Assembly: GCA_004194705.1 (NCBI GenBank)
Contig: SADC01000147.1
Coordinates: forward strand, 62,001 to 126,000
DNA: 64,000 bases
From: Ditylenchus dipsaci
Lineage: Eukaryota; Nematoda; Chromadorea; Rhabditida; Anguinidae
Reading direction: 5' to 3'
Shown piece after piece: positions 1-11,929 of the stretch (the first letter of the stretch is position 1; each line of letters starts with the position of its first letter). The notes under the pieces were generated by a model. The model did not search any database, was not told where the DNA came from, and saw only the letters and a program-made list of their open reading frames with translations. Position numbers and translations under genes: made by a program.

Positions 1-896
1 CAAAGTGTTTATGAAGTGGTCCACTTTTACAGAAAATGCCTTTCTAAGCTTGATAATACATTATACTGCAAAATCGTAGAAGCTTTAAAAAAATATTAGC
101 AAAAGAACACGTGGTTGTTAGAGCTAATTGAAAAAATGCACAAACGTGACAAACTCCACGTCGACAACCCTACAGTTAAAACAGTGAAAATGTTGAAGTC
201 AGTGTAATTGCAATTGTCCGCTTTTGCAATTGTCTGACAGTTTCCCAAGCCTAGTTATAAATGTGTCTACAGGGTTTTCCAGGTGAAGGTAAGAAAAAAA
301 GATTGAACGAATTTTTTTCATTTTAAAATTTTTCCAAATTACCTTACTTACTCCTCAATGTTTTATCCTTGAACACCTTACTGCCAAATTATCCTACAAA
401 TATTAATGATTTGACAAATTCCATTTTATAGAGTTAGTGACTAGCATATAAAAAACATGGCGAAATAATAATTACGCCACCCTGTATTTTCTTTTTATAA
501 GGTTCATTAGCATCTTCTTTTTCATAAATTTACCACTTGCTGGAAAGTTCAAGAATAAATAAGAAATATGAGGCTGTATGCTACTGTTTAAAGATCTCGA
601 TTTTGATCAAGAAGATGGAACTTTTCATGTTTTTTGTCAAGGAAAAGAAAATAAATAGAAAAGCCAAAACTTTCATTAAAAAGTACAAGCCAAAGCTGCA
701 GCGGAAAGAGTGCGGTATGGAAGACGGACAATTTAACTTGCTAAAGATGTTAATTACTCGAGATTGTTGTTTTTGCGATATGTTTTGACAGAAGCAAAGA
801 TGACAAAGTGCAATAGTCATGACCATGAGGCCATTCCGAAGCTGCAATTCGAAATGATAGCAGCATCTTCGGCAATTTAAAAGAGAGTGTCTGATT
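1..896. other. AT-rich stretch, no gene seen
   Basis: I see no exon with protein-like composition and flanking splice sites. The longest open frames (up to about 146 codons, minus strand) are Leu/Phe/Ser-rich and run into the inverted repeat beginning near 897, so I treat them as chance frames. Confidence 0.5.
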
Positions 897-1898
897 CGTC
901 TAATAGAGTGGGTATACATCCAACTCGATACAAAAACTAACTCGATACACCGACTCGATACATTGACAACTAGATACACCAACTCGATAAATTGACAACT
1001 CGATACACCGACTCGATACACTTTTTTTATCTTTACTCCAAGGACCGTTATTTTTAGGACATAGGACAGTTAGCATCGGTTTTCAGTAGACAGTTCGTAC
1101 TGGTTTTTTTAGATTATTTTTTTCCATATTTTTGTCTTGAATATTATTCTTGTTAATTCAAAGGCTCATCTATAAACCAACTTAATGCTCCAGGCGTCAA
1201 TCAAACCAGGTGGTCATCCACTTGGTTCAAATACCCTTTTGGTGGGTTTTCAGGTTCCAAACTTGTTTTCTGTACTAATTTGATCATTCTAAGGATTGTA
1301 AGACAGTAGTCAAATGCGGTTTTCCATGGTATTTTTCAAGTTTTCATGATTCCGCTCATATGACATCCTGCTACTTACGGAACATTTTGAAATGTCGTGG
1401 TTAGCGCACAAAAATGACTATGGAAGCCAAAAAAACAAAAAAATGCACCCAATGGACACCCAAATTCACCAAGTGGTCGTCCACTCTATTAAGTTTATTC
1501 GTGGATTATTATAGTAAATGTGGATTAATATAGTTTATTCTCTCGACGTGATTACTGATTCAGTATTTAGGTGGTTATTCATCTAGACCACCTTGACCGC
1601 CTATGATTATGATATAATCATAGAGTAGTTGACGAAATTTTTTATTTTTCGGCTTCCCTAACCCTTTCGTGTACTAATCACGATATTCTAAAAATGGTTC
1701 CTAAGTAGTGGGTAGTGATATGAGCGGAATGGCCGAAGTAATTGAGGTAAAAATAAAAAAGTGTATCGAGTTGGTGTATCGAGTTGTCAATGTATCGAGT
1801 TGGTCTATCGAGTTGTCAATGTATCGAGTCGGTGTATCGAGTTAGTTTTTGTATCGAGTTGGTTGGCAGTCAATAGAGTGGCATGTCGCCCTATTAGA
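897..1898. repeat. 1-kb foldback element with minisatellite-like arms
   Basis: The arms at about 897-1040 and 1745-1898 are inverted copies. Each consists of 5-7 variants of a short unit with the core TATCGAGTTG, starting from a TCTAATAG-type end. Inside these, a second inverted pair (about 1340-1440 and 1640-1740) shares TTCCGCTCATAT and TAGTGGGTAG-like blocks, so the arms are continuous apart from an unmatched insert near 1040-1340. No transposase frame is visible. The 1195-1262 segment resembles the AGGTGG..CCACTTGG repeat near 31.3 kb. I see no clear target duplication. This is probably a non-autonomous foldback transposon. Confidence 0.7.
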
Positions 1899-3171
1899 AA
1901 AAATACGGTACTTTTGACATAACATTTTTTTCATTGTTTTTTCATTATAAATTTAAGAAAAATGATATTGGCCATTTTGTTCTTTATACTCCTCGAAAGT
2001 TGGACTTTTTCCGTACACTATTTCGTTAAAAACCTTGTCCAAAAATCTTTTTTTCATACAATACGTTCACACAATATTTCACACCAAAAAAACCAGGGCC
2101 CGAAATTGAGGCAACAAAAAATTTTCATACTTGGTCCAAAATGGCCCAAGTTAACTTTGGGTACCTGCCAAATTTGTCTTGGCACCCCTGTGGTTTTTTT
2201 TAAAATTTTTAGCCTCAACGCGAACTCTTCGCTGAGGGGGATGTTGGGCGTGTACCCAAAGTTAAATAGAGCCGATGTTCACATATTTTTTTGTTGACAT
2301 CTAGTTGTTTAGCCATCCAAAAATAATCCAATGTGGGTGGTCTTGCTTCCAACCGCTGCAAATGAAGACTCCCCGGCCACCCTTTTTCCCACAGAAACAC
2401 ATCAAAGCAATGAAAAAGCGAAAATAAAAAAGACATAACGTTAAGGCTGCAGCCAACTGGAAGAACAGTCCTAAAGACGCAATAAATTGCCAACCAAAAT
2501 AACAGTGATCATCGTGTTTTCATTTAGTGCTAGTAAAGGTTAGGAGGCGACGAACTATACCTTTTGCGAATATTATGCGCTGTTGAACACTGTAATCATG
2601 CCACTTTTTACCTTAAAAAATATTTCGGACATTATTTTAACTGTTATAGTAATTGTATTTTAAGGTGTACTAGTACCCCATTCTATATCAATCCTTCATT
2701 TTGGCTCAGAGAAATTTTTTCGCACCATCGTTTTTTGCGTTTTCTTAGCACTTGAGGTGGTCTCCGACACTACTACCATACAACAACCACCGACCTAATT
2801 TTTAGAACTAACTTCTTAAGAGGAAAATTTTACATGTTTTTGAGGGCCCATTGGAATTTCTGTTTTTCTTGAAAATATATAAAATTACAGTCACCCTCGC
2901 TAACACGTCACCTTTAGGGACCAATTAAAATTACGGGTTAGCGGGGGTGACGCTTTACTGATGGTGTATTATTAACGATGCTAATATTCACAACTAGGGT
3001 GACTTGCGTCTTAACAGGCGCCTTCCAAAAAACATGTTTTTAAGCGCGCCTGTTTTTATAAGGGCACTCCTAATAAACAGCTTCACTTCTATTCACTTAC
3101 CACCCCTCATACCCAGCACTCACCTACACTTCAGGTGGTCTTCCTGCGAATATTTCACTACCTTCAATCTT
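1899..3171. other. Non-coding, no assignable feature
   Basis: The stretch is AT-rich with long A and T runs. Open frames of 60-120 codons exist on both strands but show no domain, no splice context and unbiased composition. Confidence 0.45.
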
Positions 3172-3181
3172 GGATACGCTC

Positions 3182-3946
3182 ATAGTTGCACGGGCGCCAG
3201 CGCCGGTGTGCGCCCCGAAAATCTTCAGAAAATAATGGCGCCGGCTCTCGGCGCCGATTTTGAAAAATTCCGGCGCGGGCGCCCGGCGCCCGTTTTTCAA
3301 GCAAATTTTGGTATTTTTCCAATATGTCTTTTCTCAAAAAAACTTGCAATCTTTTTAATTTTTTTTTATTGATTTTCGCTTTACAAAATAACACGATTCA
3401 TAATTTTTTGTACATATAGTTAACCAAAAAATCATGAAATTAAAGAAGTTTCAGCAATTGATTTTGTTACAATGAACTTCAACTTACACTATTTTGCATG
3501 CACTTAAGTGACTTAACAAGCTTATTACTGGTCTAGGTTTTACTTATCACTGGCCATGCTAGCTTATGACATGTTGTTTATTTGTGCAAGCACAGCAGCT
3601 GTGAATTGCACGTGTATATTACTTCAATGCGAACAGCTGAAGGAAAAAGTCTAACGCATCGATAATTGTAAAAATGTATAACCATTTTATGTATAACAAG
3701 TGAAAGATAAATTCAGGTCACTTTTCTTATTGATAATGAAAAAACGAACTTTTTGTAAAACAAAAATTTTTTTAGTTACTTTTAGATTTTTCCGGCGCCC
3801 AAAAAATGACCGGCGACACGTAATGCGCACGGCGCCGATTTTTGAAAAATCCGGCGCCTCCAGAATAGCCAGTGCTGGCGCCCATTTTCGAAAACCCCGG
3901 CGCCGGTGCCGGCGTCCGGCGCTAAAAAAAATTTCCGTGCAACTAT
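3182..3946. mobile_element. 765-bp element with 10-bp target duplication
   Basis: The ends are inverted: ATAGTTGCACGG at 3182 and its complement ending at 3946. The sequence GGATACGCTC occurs directly on both sides (3172-3181 and 3947-3956), as expected of a 10-bp target site duplication. Each end carries about 120 bp of GC-rich, GGCGCC-based degenerate sequence, and the middle is AT-rich. No transposase frame is present. A duplication of 9-10 bp is typical of Mutator-like elements, so a MULE-derived non-autonomous element is the best guess. Superfamily assignment is inferred from duplication length alone. Confidence 0.7.
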
Positions 3947-4139
3947 GGATACGCTCCTGCGCAACTACCACCTCTTATCATGACACTATTAAAGTGACCC
4001 TATATTCGATGTGTTGTAAGGTGTGTTCGGTGGTTACGGTGGTGTATGTTACCACTGCGTGAGTACCACCTGGGTACTACTCAACTGAGTACTATTACCT
4101 TAGTACCAGGATCTAGATAACTTACCACCAGCGTGGTAA

Positions 4140-4530
4140 GCTCAGCCGGCTGAGTTTGAACTCAGCCATCAGTCGGCTGAGGCTGACGGCCGAATTAAAA
4201 TTTCGGGGCCGGCTGACGACTGAGAAAATCTTTTGGAAGTGAGCCGGCTGAGGAAAGTTTTCGTATCAAATTTTTGGCTTTTTTGGTTGATTTTAACTGT
4301 TTTTCTGCCAATTTTTAAGTGTTTAAGTAGTAAAAAAGCATTCAGCTATAAAATTTCTTCCAGGCTGTTGCGAATTTTTTAATTTAAGCCACTCAGCTGA
4401 GTTTGAACTCAGTCGACTGAGCTTAACTCCACCATCGGCCGGCTGAGGCTGATGGCTGAGGTGAAAATTGGGCCCGGCTGACGGCTGAATAAAATTTTCA
4501 AACCTCAGCCGGCTGAGGTTGATGGCTGAG
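4140..4530. repeat. CAGCCGGCTGAG palindrome-rich repeat
   Basis: The self-complementary word CAGCCGGCTGAG and its variants recur about ten times, separated by TTTGAACTCAG and GGCTGACGG blocks. Flanking sequence is AT-rich. It resembles the other GC-rich islands in the window in layout but not in sequence. No coding frame. Confidence 0.6.
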
Positions 4531-4784
4531 TAATCGTTGAGTATACCACCCTGGATACCACCCGTGTACCACTATTTGGATGAAGGCATATAAAAACCAC
4601 TATCTATGTAACACCTGATTACTACCATTTGAGTGCTTCAATCCGGACACCACCAGTGGTGGTCCACCACCTCGGTGAAAAGGAATTTTCGGATGCATCA
4701 GTTAAATAGTAGTTAACTTTCCTTCTTGGGGTTTACTGATTCGTTGAAGACTGTTTCATAACTATTAATAAAGAAAAAAATGAT

Positions 4785-4815
4785 TGCTGCCATCAGGAAT
4801 TGAACCCATGACCTT
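4785..4815 (-). other. tRNA-derived B-box fossil
   Basis: Read on the minus strand this contains GGTTCAATTCC, close to the RNA polymerase III B-box consensus GGTTCGANTCC, next to an AATAAA-rich tail. Similar single B-boxes occur at about 7755-7785 (minus, GGTTCAAATCC), 32590-32615 (minus, GGTTCAGTTCC), 43705-43720 (plus) and 61930-61945 (plus). No cloverleaf can be folded here, so this looks like the end of an old tRNA-derived SINE. Confidence 0.35.
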
Positions 4816-5240
4816 GAAACAGAAAAAATTTTAAATTTCGACTAAAATTCTGGTGAGATTTTCTTGGATTTGATAGTTTGTGGACGCTTGTTCTCCCGAA
4901 TATTTAATTTTGTATTTTAGACGCTATACTTAAGCAAAAGAGCAGACTCTGTTGTTTTCTCTTTTCTTTACAGAAGTAAACATAGTTAGAAAAAAGTTGG
5001 GTAACGGAGCATTCAATGTTAGAAAACCCAAAAATTGGCCTAAAATCGATTTGGTAAAAAATTGCAGATTTTGAAAGAAATGGCTGATTCGGATGTGCAC
5101 ATCGTGTTCAGCGACCCCGATTTACCTTAGAAACTACTACAAACGCAGCGTGGTAAAGGCTGTGTAAAAATTCGAGCGTTACTCATCGAGTCCAAATAAT
5201 ATATAAAGATATCACGGTTTGTTTCGAACAAATATCAATT

Positions 5241-5492
5241 TAGCGTATTCTCTTTATTATTCCCACACTCCCTATTAAACCCACACCACCAACTTTGAGG
5301 ACCTATATCTCAGCTTAGAAAAAGGATTTTGCGATTTTTTTTTCGCGTTTTCTTAACTCCCATGAGCTCTATCGATTGCACTTTTGAATTTGGGTTGAGT
5401 ACTCAAAAATTAAGAGATGGACCCCGAATTTTTCCGATTTTCGGACAATTGAAAAATAATCCCACATGTGGAACTGTTAGAAGAATACGGTA
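5241..5492. mobile_element. MITE, TACCGTATTTTCTCT family
   Basis: Inverted ends of the form TAGCGTATTCTCT at the left and GAATACGGTA at the right enclose about 250 bp. The interior has the family text 'CTCAGCTTAGAAAAAGGA', ..CCCATGAGCT.. and a C-rich block. The same arrangement occurs at 14283-14531, 32140-32405, 34652-35042 and 61160-61386, so this is a multicopy non-autonomous DNA transposon family with TA-type ends. Confidence 0.65.
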
Positions 5493-5784
5493 AACAAACA
5501 AGACATCGAACAATGGGGAAAAATCTGTAAGCTCTGATTCTTTTCGCGTTCCTTGTAAAAAGCTTCATCTAATGTATCAGTGCTTTTGAAAGTTCATTCT
5601 TTTTCTAGAGAATTTTGAGGAAATTCGGAACAGGACAATACGGAAAATGCCTATTTTTAGTGAGAATGTGCTTCCTTTTGGGGAAAAGGGCCACTTTTGT
5701 GAGAATTTGTGTTAAAATTTAGGATTTAGATAACTATAAATTTCGAGTTGTGTTTTTTAGAAATTAAGTGGGAGAATATATACT

Positions 5785-5935
5785 ACCTTAGCCAAGCATC
5801 GCCAAGTATACTTGGCCAAGACTCTTGGCCAATATTTGGTCACTAACATATTGGTCACCAACACTTGGCCAATACTTAGCCAACAATCTTGGCCAATATT
5901 CTTGGTCAATACACTTTGCCATATTCGCTTTTGTG
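5785..5935. repeat. Degenerate TTGGCCAA minisatellite
   Basis: About eight imperfect copies of TTGGCCAATA/TTGGTCAC are spaced 12-22 bp apart. The unit is itself palindromic, so either strand reads alike. No coding potential. Confidence 0.65.
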
Positions 5936-6484
5936 TATCAATTGCTTGTTATTACTCTTAAAAATTTAAAAAATGTTGTTTTGAAAATAATTCGACTGTA
6001 GAACAACCTTGAGACTGAAAAAAGATAAGAGGAAAAATACATCGATGCACTTCCAAAATATTCCAGAACCGAAGTACAGCTTCATAGTATGTCTGTTGAT
6101 GCATTGTCTGCTCGAAGGAATCAACCCGAATTTTGGAGGAACTCGACGCTTGCTTTTTTTCGACTCAACTCGACTGGAAATTTTATTTCTAAATTGCAAA
6201 AGTTAGACTGATAGGATTGATAGGAGGAAAAAGGTTTGCAGAGATGAGTGAGCGAAAAACTTTAGAATAAAATATCACAAGATGGCATAAATCATGTTTT
6301 CCGTGCTTTTGAGACTTTGCCAAGATAATATTTACATTGAAACATGCAAGATAAAGGTAAAAAAACGTTTTTAGAAAAGTGGTCCCGATAATGGAAAAGA
6401 ACCTTATCATTACTCTCACTGTAAAAAACATAACATAAGAAAACAAGATTAAAAAGACAGAAATTTTTATAAAATTCACAGCAA

Positions 6485-6650
6485 AAACAAAATTATGAAC
6501 CCGGCGCCGTCGTCGGCGCTGTGACCTTTTTTCAAAAGAGGTCGGTGCCGGAGCCAAAATTTTTCAGGGAGGCGCTCGGCGCCGGCGCTGGGGCCTTTTT
6601 TCAAAAAGGGTCGGCGCTGGCGCCAGCGCCGATCTCGGCGCTGGAACAAC
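6485..6650. repeat. GC-rich GGCGCCG island
   Basis: Three or four imperfect units of CGGCGCTG...CCTTTTTTCAAAA (about 50 bp each) sit in otherwise AT-rich DNA. The right end reads CAACACTG, like hAT-type termini elsewhere in the window. It resembles the GC-rich ends of the element at 3182-3946. Confidence 0.5.
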
Positions 6651-6714
6651 ACTGGTGAATAGTCATTTAGGTGGTGCAAGTTTTTTTTGAAGCTTACTAG
6701 TCTTCTAATAATTA

Positions 6715-7528
6715 CAGTAGCGTCCGAAAGTAATGCAACAAGACTTGATACTGACCGATAAAAGTTGTTTTAGAACTTTTTTGTTAGTTTTTTTAATGAA
6801 GTGCAAAGCACTTTTTCTTAGCTACAATTTGGTACATCAAGCTCTTTTTTGAGATTATTTAAAAAAAAGTTATGATCTTAAATATAAAAGTGTCGATTTT
6901 TAGTCAAAATCAGAGTAAATCTAAGGACAATGGTTGTTTGAGTGCACAAACAGTGGCTTTTCTCGAAATTTAATCTACGAAAAGTTTTCATTTGATGCCT
7001 TATTTTAAAGCTTTTTGATTTCCTTACAAAATAACTTGTCGTACGTTGTGTTAGAATGACACAAGGCTGAAATACAGACGGTTGAAGTTTAAAAAAGAAA
7101 ATAACCTATGTTTTATTTTATTTTGAGTCATTTTTAATTTTTTTTTAAACTTCAACCATCTGTATTTCAGCCTTGTGTCATTCTAAAAAGAGCTTGATGT
7201 ACCAAATTGTAGCTAAGAAAAAGTGCTTTGCACTTCATAAAAAAAACTAACAAAAAAGTTTTAAAACAACTTTTATGTGTCAGTATCAAGTCTTGTTGCA
7301 TTACTTTTGGACGCATCAAAAAATGACATGTTTCGGAAAACGTAAGTTGAGCGCGTAATATCAAAAAGGTTTCTGGGATTCTGTTTATGCCATTGGATAG
7401 AGAGGAAGACGTGCTACAAAACTGCTATAATAGAATTTTGTATTCAAATGCACATAGGTATTAAAATAAAGCATTAAGAAAAAATACTCCGCGAAAAAAT
7501 CTTGTTGCATTACTTTTGGACGCTACTG
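6715..7528. mobile_element. 814-bp TA-flanked palindromic element (Tc1/mariner-like)
   Basis: The ends are inverted repeats beginning CAGTAGCGTCCGAAAGTAAT at 6715, with the complement ending at 7528, and both are flanked by TA. The interior is itself palindromic (about 6720-6850 against 7180-7310, and 7060-7110 against 7140-7185). A second copy of the end sequence lies inside near 7290-7315, so one insertion may have occurred in another. No transposase remains. TA flanks and CAGT ends fit the Tc1/mariner group. A decayed relative lies at 56118-56240. Confidence 0.7.
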
Positions 7529-7546
7529 TAGCTCATGACTATTATA

Positions 7547-7731
7547 CAGTCAACTCTCGATTTAACGAACCCTTGGGGACCGGAAAAAATGTTCGTTAAA
7601 CCGAGAGTTTCGTTAAATCAAGAGTTAATTTCAGTCATTTTATTCAATCGCTGTCCGAATAGGCGTTTAAAAAACTTCGTTAAATCACGAGTTTCGTTAA
7701 ATCGAGGGTTCGTTAAATCGAGAGTTGACTG
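7547..7731. mobile_element. Pogo-like MITE
   Basis: Left end CAGTCAACTCTCGATTTAAC and right end with the complement are flanked by TA on both sides. Internal copies of CGTTAAATCGAG repeat near the right end. CAGTNNACTCTCG ends with TA duplications are the widespread pogo/Tigger signature. Non-coding. Confidence 0.75.
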
Positions 7732-7791
7732 TACAAGGATTTTATTTAACTGCTACTATCAGGATTTGAACCTGTAAGCTCAGTTTAAATG

Positions 7792-7985
7792 TTTGAAGGA
7801 CCATGGTTTTTGCGCGCAATGGCATGTGCAAAATACTTGTGGGGATACTTGTCTTTCGTCTGGCACAGTAGTCTTTGGAGTAATATGGAACGACTCCAAA
7901 GAGTAAAGTTTGAGACCAAAGAGAAGTGTCCCCGCCAATTCAAATTTTGCACATTCCACTGCGCGCAAAAACCATGGTGCTTTAA
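7792..7985. mobile_element. TTAA-type MITE (AAGGACCAT family)
   Basis: Near-perfect inverted repeat: AAGGACCATGGTTTTTGCGC at the left is mirrored at the right, with arms meeting near 7885. Flanks are degraded from TTAA. Nearly identical elements lie at 14991-15169, 17845-18043 and 43922-44120. TTAA duplications suggest piggyBac-type mobilisation. Confidence 0.8.
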
Positions 7986-8061
7986 AAAAAAGCACGAATT
8001 CAAAAATGTCACAGAAGTGGCCAAACGCCTCAACGCCGGTTATTACACCTTCTTACCTATA

Positions 8062-8231
8062 CAATCGACGCTCTCCATAACGGACCCGAAGGGACAGACT
8101 TTTTTGTCCGTTATGTAGAGCGTTGATTTAAGTCATCAAATTATACTAACTCTAACCAAATCGGCCAAATTTTCTGTTAGTTATGCAGAGCTGTCCGTTA
8201 TGGGGGGGTCAGTTACGAAGAGCGTCGACTG
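8062..8231. mobile_element. Pogo-like MITE
   Basis: Ends CAATCGACGCTCTCCATAAC and its complement are flanked by TA. The interior is short and AT-rich. Same family group as 7547-7731 but of a different subfamily. Confidence 0.7.
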
Positions 8232-8436
8232 TATTTCTTTTCGGTTCTCTCACTATGAGCGAAGAAGATGGATAGCATCCGAATTTCGAGCTAGTAGCTC
8301 ACGGTACCGGTCAATTTTCCGCCGACCAATTTTTCGCGGACAATTTTCCACCGACCAACTTTCCGCCGACCAATTTTCCGCCGACAAATTTTCCGCCGCC
8401 ATAATTCAATTTCTGTTTTCAAGTTAAAGTTTCTTC

Positions 8437-9218
8437 GGCACTTTTATAGTTCCACCCTCCCCCCCCATACTCGGATTTTTGAAAAGTGACCCAAAATCAC
8501 CTCTCGAACTCATTTTTTTTGCACAACAAGGTCCGAGAATCATTTTTAAACACTTTCTGAATAAAAAAAGTAAAATTTTACCAAAAAAATTTGTCACCCA
8601 CCCCTCGGGGGTTGTTGGTCTTTTTAGGGTATTTTTCACCAATTTTTAGCCTTTTTCAAGTCAAATGAAGGTAAAAATGATAGATTTTGAACAAATTTTT
8701 ACTTTCTGGGGCCTACCGCATAAATAAACTCTGGTATGCATATGTTTTTTTGCATCCAGAGTCATTTTCGAGTGATTTGTGTCTCAGGTATGTGTGTGTG
8801 CGCATCTCAACCCCAAGCAACCAAGCCCCCTGCGCCCCCGAAGGGGGCGCAGGGGGCTTGGTTGGTTAGACTTGGTTGGTTAGACGGCTTGGTTGGTTAG
8901 GCTTGGTTGGTTAGACTTACCTTAGACATGATTCCGAGCAAGACTCTTGAACAAAAATGCATTTAGAGACTATTTTTGCCCAGCTCCAGCAAGAAAAATG
9001 TGATAAATCACCCAAAAGTGACCCTAAAAACCCTAAAAAGACCATCTTTGCCTGAGGGGTGGGAGGCATTTTTTTTGACAAACTTCTAATTTTTTTATTC
9101 AGAAAGTGTTTAGAAATGCTTCTCAGACCTTGTTGTGCAGAACAAATGAGTTCGAGAGGTGATTTTGGGTCACTTTTCAAAAAATCCGAGTATGGGGGGG
9201 GAACTATAAAGTACCGTT
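8437..9218. repeat. Foldback element carrying a hairpin-core repeat at its centre
   Basis: Arms at about 8437-8668 and 8985-9218 are inverted copies. They share CACTTTTATAGTTCC-type outer ends, a C8/G8 run, CACCTCTCGAACTCAT and a TTTTTAGGGT block. The hairpin-core repeat (8705-8960) occupies the loop. No transposase. Confidence 0.7.
8705..8960. repeat. Hairpin-core repeat, copy A
   Basis: Starts near GGGGCCTACCGCATAAA. It contains a 39-bp near-perfect GC palindrome at 8822-8860 with a central GAA, and ends in TTACCTTAGACATGATTCCG. Compared with other copies the right side has four tandem TTGGTTGGTTAGA units (8857-8920). Both sides carry TGTCTNAGGTANGTG in inverted orientation. Confidence 0.75.
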
Positions 9219-9498
9219 TCTTCTGTGAATGACCCTTTCTCCTATTTCCCTTGTTATTTTTACTGCCCTATCCTTCTGTTGCTTCAGATGAACGCCATTC
9301 TTGCAAAGCCGTACGCTTTCAACTCAGAACATGGAAATAAGAAGTTTGTCCATGAAATTCCATGTAGTGCTAAAAAAAATAATACAGGAAAATAAGTGTT
9401 GGGACTAAGGGTCCGAGTGAGAAACCGACAAAGAAAATTGTGACAATTTCGGCCCTCCAACTAACCGAAACAAAGAATGTGAGCAAACTGAGAACGAT

Positions 9499-9520
9499 TA
9501 AGCCTAAGCCTAAGCCTAAG
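9499..9520. repeat. Short interstitial GCCTAA (TTAGGC) run
   Basis: Just over three and a half perfect tandem copies of the hexamer AAGCCT, the complement of TTAGGC. TTAGGC is the telomere repeat of nematodes. The run is too short to be a real telomere. Related scattered copies lie in the foldback at 29249-29497. Confidence 0.6.
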
Positions 9521-10019
9521 CAACGAGAAGCGTGGCTACATTTTGAGTGTGAGGTTGCAAATGAGTATGTAAATAAAAATTGGGAAAAAAAGGATACTAC
9601 CGGAAAGTACTGGATAGTCCTGAGATGGGATAGTCCTATTGAGGATTTCATCGAATTGAACATGGTTCAATGTTTTTTGAATTCTAGCTAAAACTTTATG
9701 CTAACCTTTTATCTGTATGATAACTTAAATGAAAGTCCAGAATCTTAGCTACATTTTAAACACTAAACTTGTAAATAAAAGGAGAAAAAATAAGGTCTGC
9801 GGGCAGTGGTAGCCGAACCTGTGACCTAAGGTGACCCTTTAATCTTTTATTTTTTCTGTTCATTTATTAGAAAGTCAGTTTTTCCTTGCCTATTAAGCAC
9901 GTCATTACATCACAAAAGTCTTATATCATAAAATTTGATAAATAAAATGAAAGATCAAGACAAAAAACGACAATTATTTTGAATTATTATTTTAAATTTC
10001 CAACTTTCCGGATATGAAA

Positions 10020-10670
10020 CAGTCCCCCCTTTAAGCAATGGGTAATATTTGCCCCCTAACTGCTAAAAAAAGCCCCCTAATTTCGGGAAAAATGCCCCTA
10101 ATTTGAATCGCCCCCTAATTACTGAAAATGCCCCTCATTCGCTGAAAAATGCGCCCTAATTTTTCTCTCTCATCATTTTTTGTCAAAATTTCGCGGGAAT
10201 TTAAATTTTTCAGTCAAAAAATAACTTGGATTGGTCATAATCCCACTCCGGAATTGCCAGAAGCCCCTGAAAGTTGGTTTTTCGGGGTTTGCTAAGGAGG
10301 GAGTAAACTTTCTGCGAAAATTCGGCTAAGCACATCAGCATTCCGGTCCGACCGGCTGAATCACTCAGAATTTCATCCGGAACTGCTCAAAACCACCATA
10401 AAACCTGGAATTCGGAGTGATTAAGCCAATCGGACCGGAATTCCGCTCAATCGAATTTTCGCAAAAAGTTTACACCCTTTTAGTAAACCCCCAAAAAAAA
10501 CTTTGAGGGGCTTCTGGCCATTCCGGAGTGAGATTTTAACGGATTCAAGTTATTTTTTGACTGAAAAATTTAAATTCCCGCGAAATTTGACTAAAAACGA
10601 TGAGAAAGAAAAATTAGGGGCATTTTTCAGCGAATGAGGGGCAAAATTAAATACCACCCTTAAGCAATTG
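10020..10670. repeat. Foldback element with GCCCCTAATT tandem units
   Basis: The left part has six or seven units of the type GCCCCCTAATTNCTGAAAAAT. The arms (about 10145-10300 and 10470-10640) are inverted copies containing TCGCGGGAATTTAAATTTTT. A second copy lies at 15695-16370. Non-coding. Confidence 0.65.
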
Positions 10671-11654
10671 CTGAATGCCATCTTGTAGCGCAATCCAAAA
10701 TTTACAAGACCTATTCTAGATAATTATTTTTAAAAATTTGAGCAAAAAACCTTTCGAAAAAATCAATTTTTTTTAATGATTAAAACCCACGTTTTTCTAA
10801 TTTTTTCGGATTTCGATCTTTTTTAAAGAATTCGGTTTTTTATAGAGATGATAAAACCGGTTCGGGCGGAATTTCGGGACGGGATTTGTGGCCAAAAAAA
10901 TTTTGGGATCAAGTAGAAAGAAGAACAGGGAAAATTCACATATTTTGCCATATTTTTAAACTATTGACTATTTTACATACCAAATATTTGTAATGAAAAC
11001 ACATATATAAAATTAGTTAGCTGCTTTTTTTTACCTGTTTTAGTTATTTACTATTCCAAGGCTGGACGAGCTGCGCGCGCCCTCGTTTTTTTGTTTTTAT
11101 TTCGGAGTCGCTATATTTTTGCCGTTTCTTTTTTTCCTAGTTTTTTTTTAATTTGATTGATTTGCGTAATTCTGTCGTTTTCTACGTCGATTTCTAAGTA
11201 CCGCAAAACCTCTAATTTAGGCCCCCCCCCTCCCCCTGGTTCAAAATCGTGTTTCTGGCATTGCGTTTTTGACTCGATCAATTTGATTTTCTATGCTCTG
11301 ACAATATTTTCTTTAATGGCGCAGCATGATTAGAGCTTGGTTTTCGAAAGATTGTGTACAATTGGAGGCTAAACTTGTTGAACTGTTATCACTTCGATTA
11401 ACCACTTGAATCGATCCAATCAACTTTAATGGGCTAATTGTATCGATCAAATCGACAAAATTGACCCAAATCGATTTTGATTAATTGACGTGATTGCCAG
11501 TCAGACCGATCTAGCCAGTTGGATCGATACACCCACTTGAAACAATACTAAAAATTGGAGAAAAAAAGAAAGTAAAAATAAGGGTTTTACCCAGTGGTAG
11601 TCTAACCTGTGACTTCGGCGATGCGTACATAAAGTTTTTGGTACTATTCCATTG

Positions 11655-11674
11655 TACGCCCCCCCCCCCCCCCA
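11655..11674. repeat. Poly-C run
   Basis: About 19 consecutive C, flanked by the phrase CTATTCCATTGTAC on both sides. The same phrase (GTACAATGGAATAG) appears inverted near 12687, so this marks the end of a repeat interrupted by the hairpin-core and TTAA elements between. Confidence 0.55.
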
Positions 11675-11929
11675 AAAGCTATTCCATTGTACCCACAAAC
11701 TCAGCAACTTGTGGAGGACCCGAAAAGGTAAGTACTCAAAAGAACCACAGCGGCCAGCCGGTGGGTCCCGAGGTGGTTATGCCTGAGCCAGGACTTCGTG
11801 GAGGTGTAGGCAGAATTTTGGATGGCTGAGCCGCTGGCTCTTAGCCAAAGGCCAGAAAAGGGGGAGGAGAGACCCTATTCGGCCGAAAAATTAAAGATGT
11901 TGAAGTTTGTTGAAGTTTTGAATACTGGG

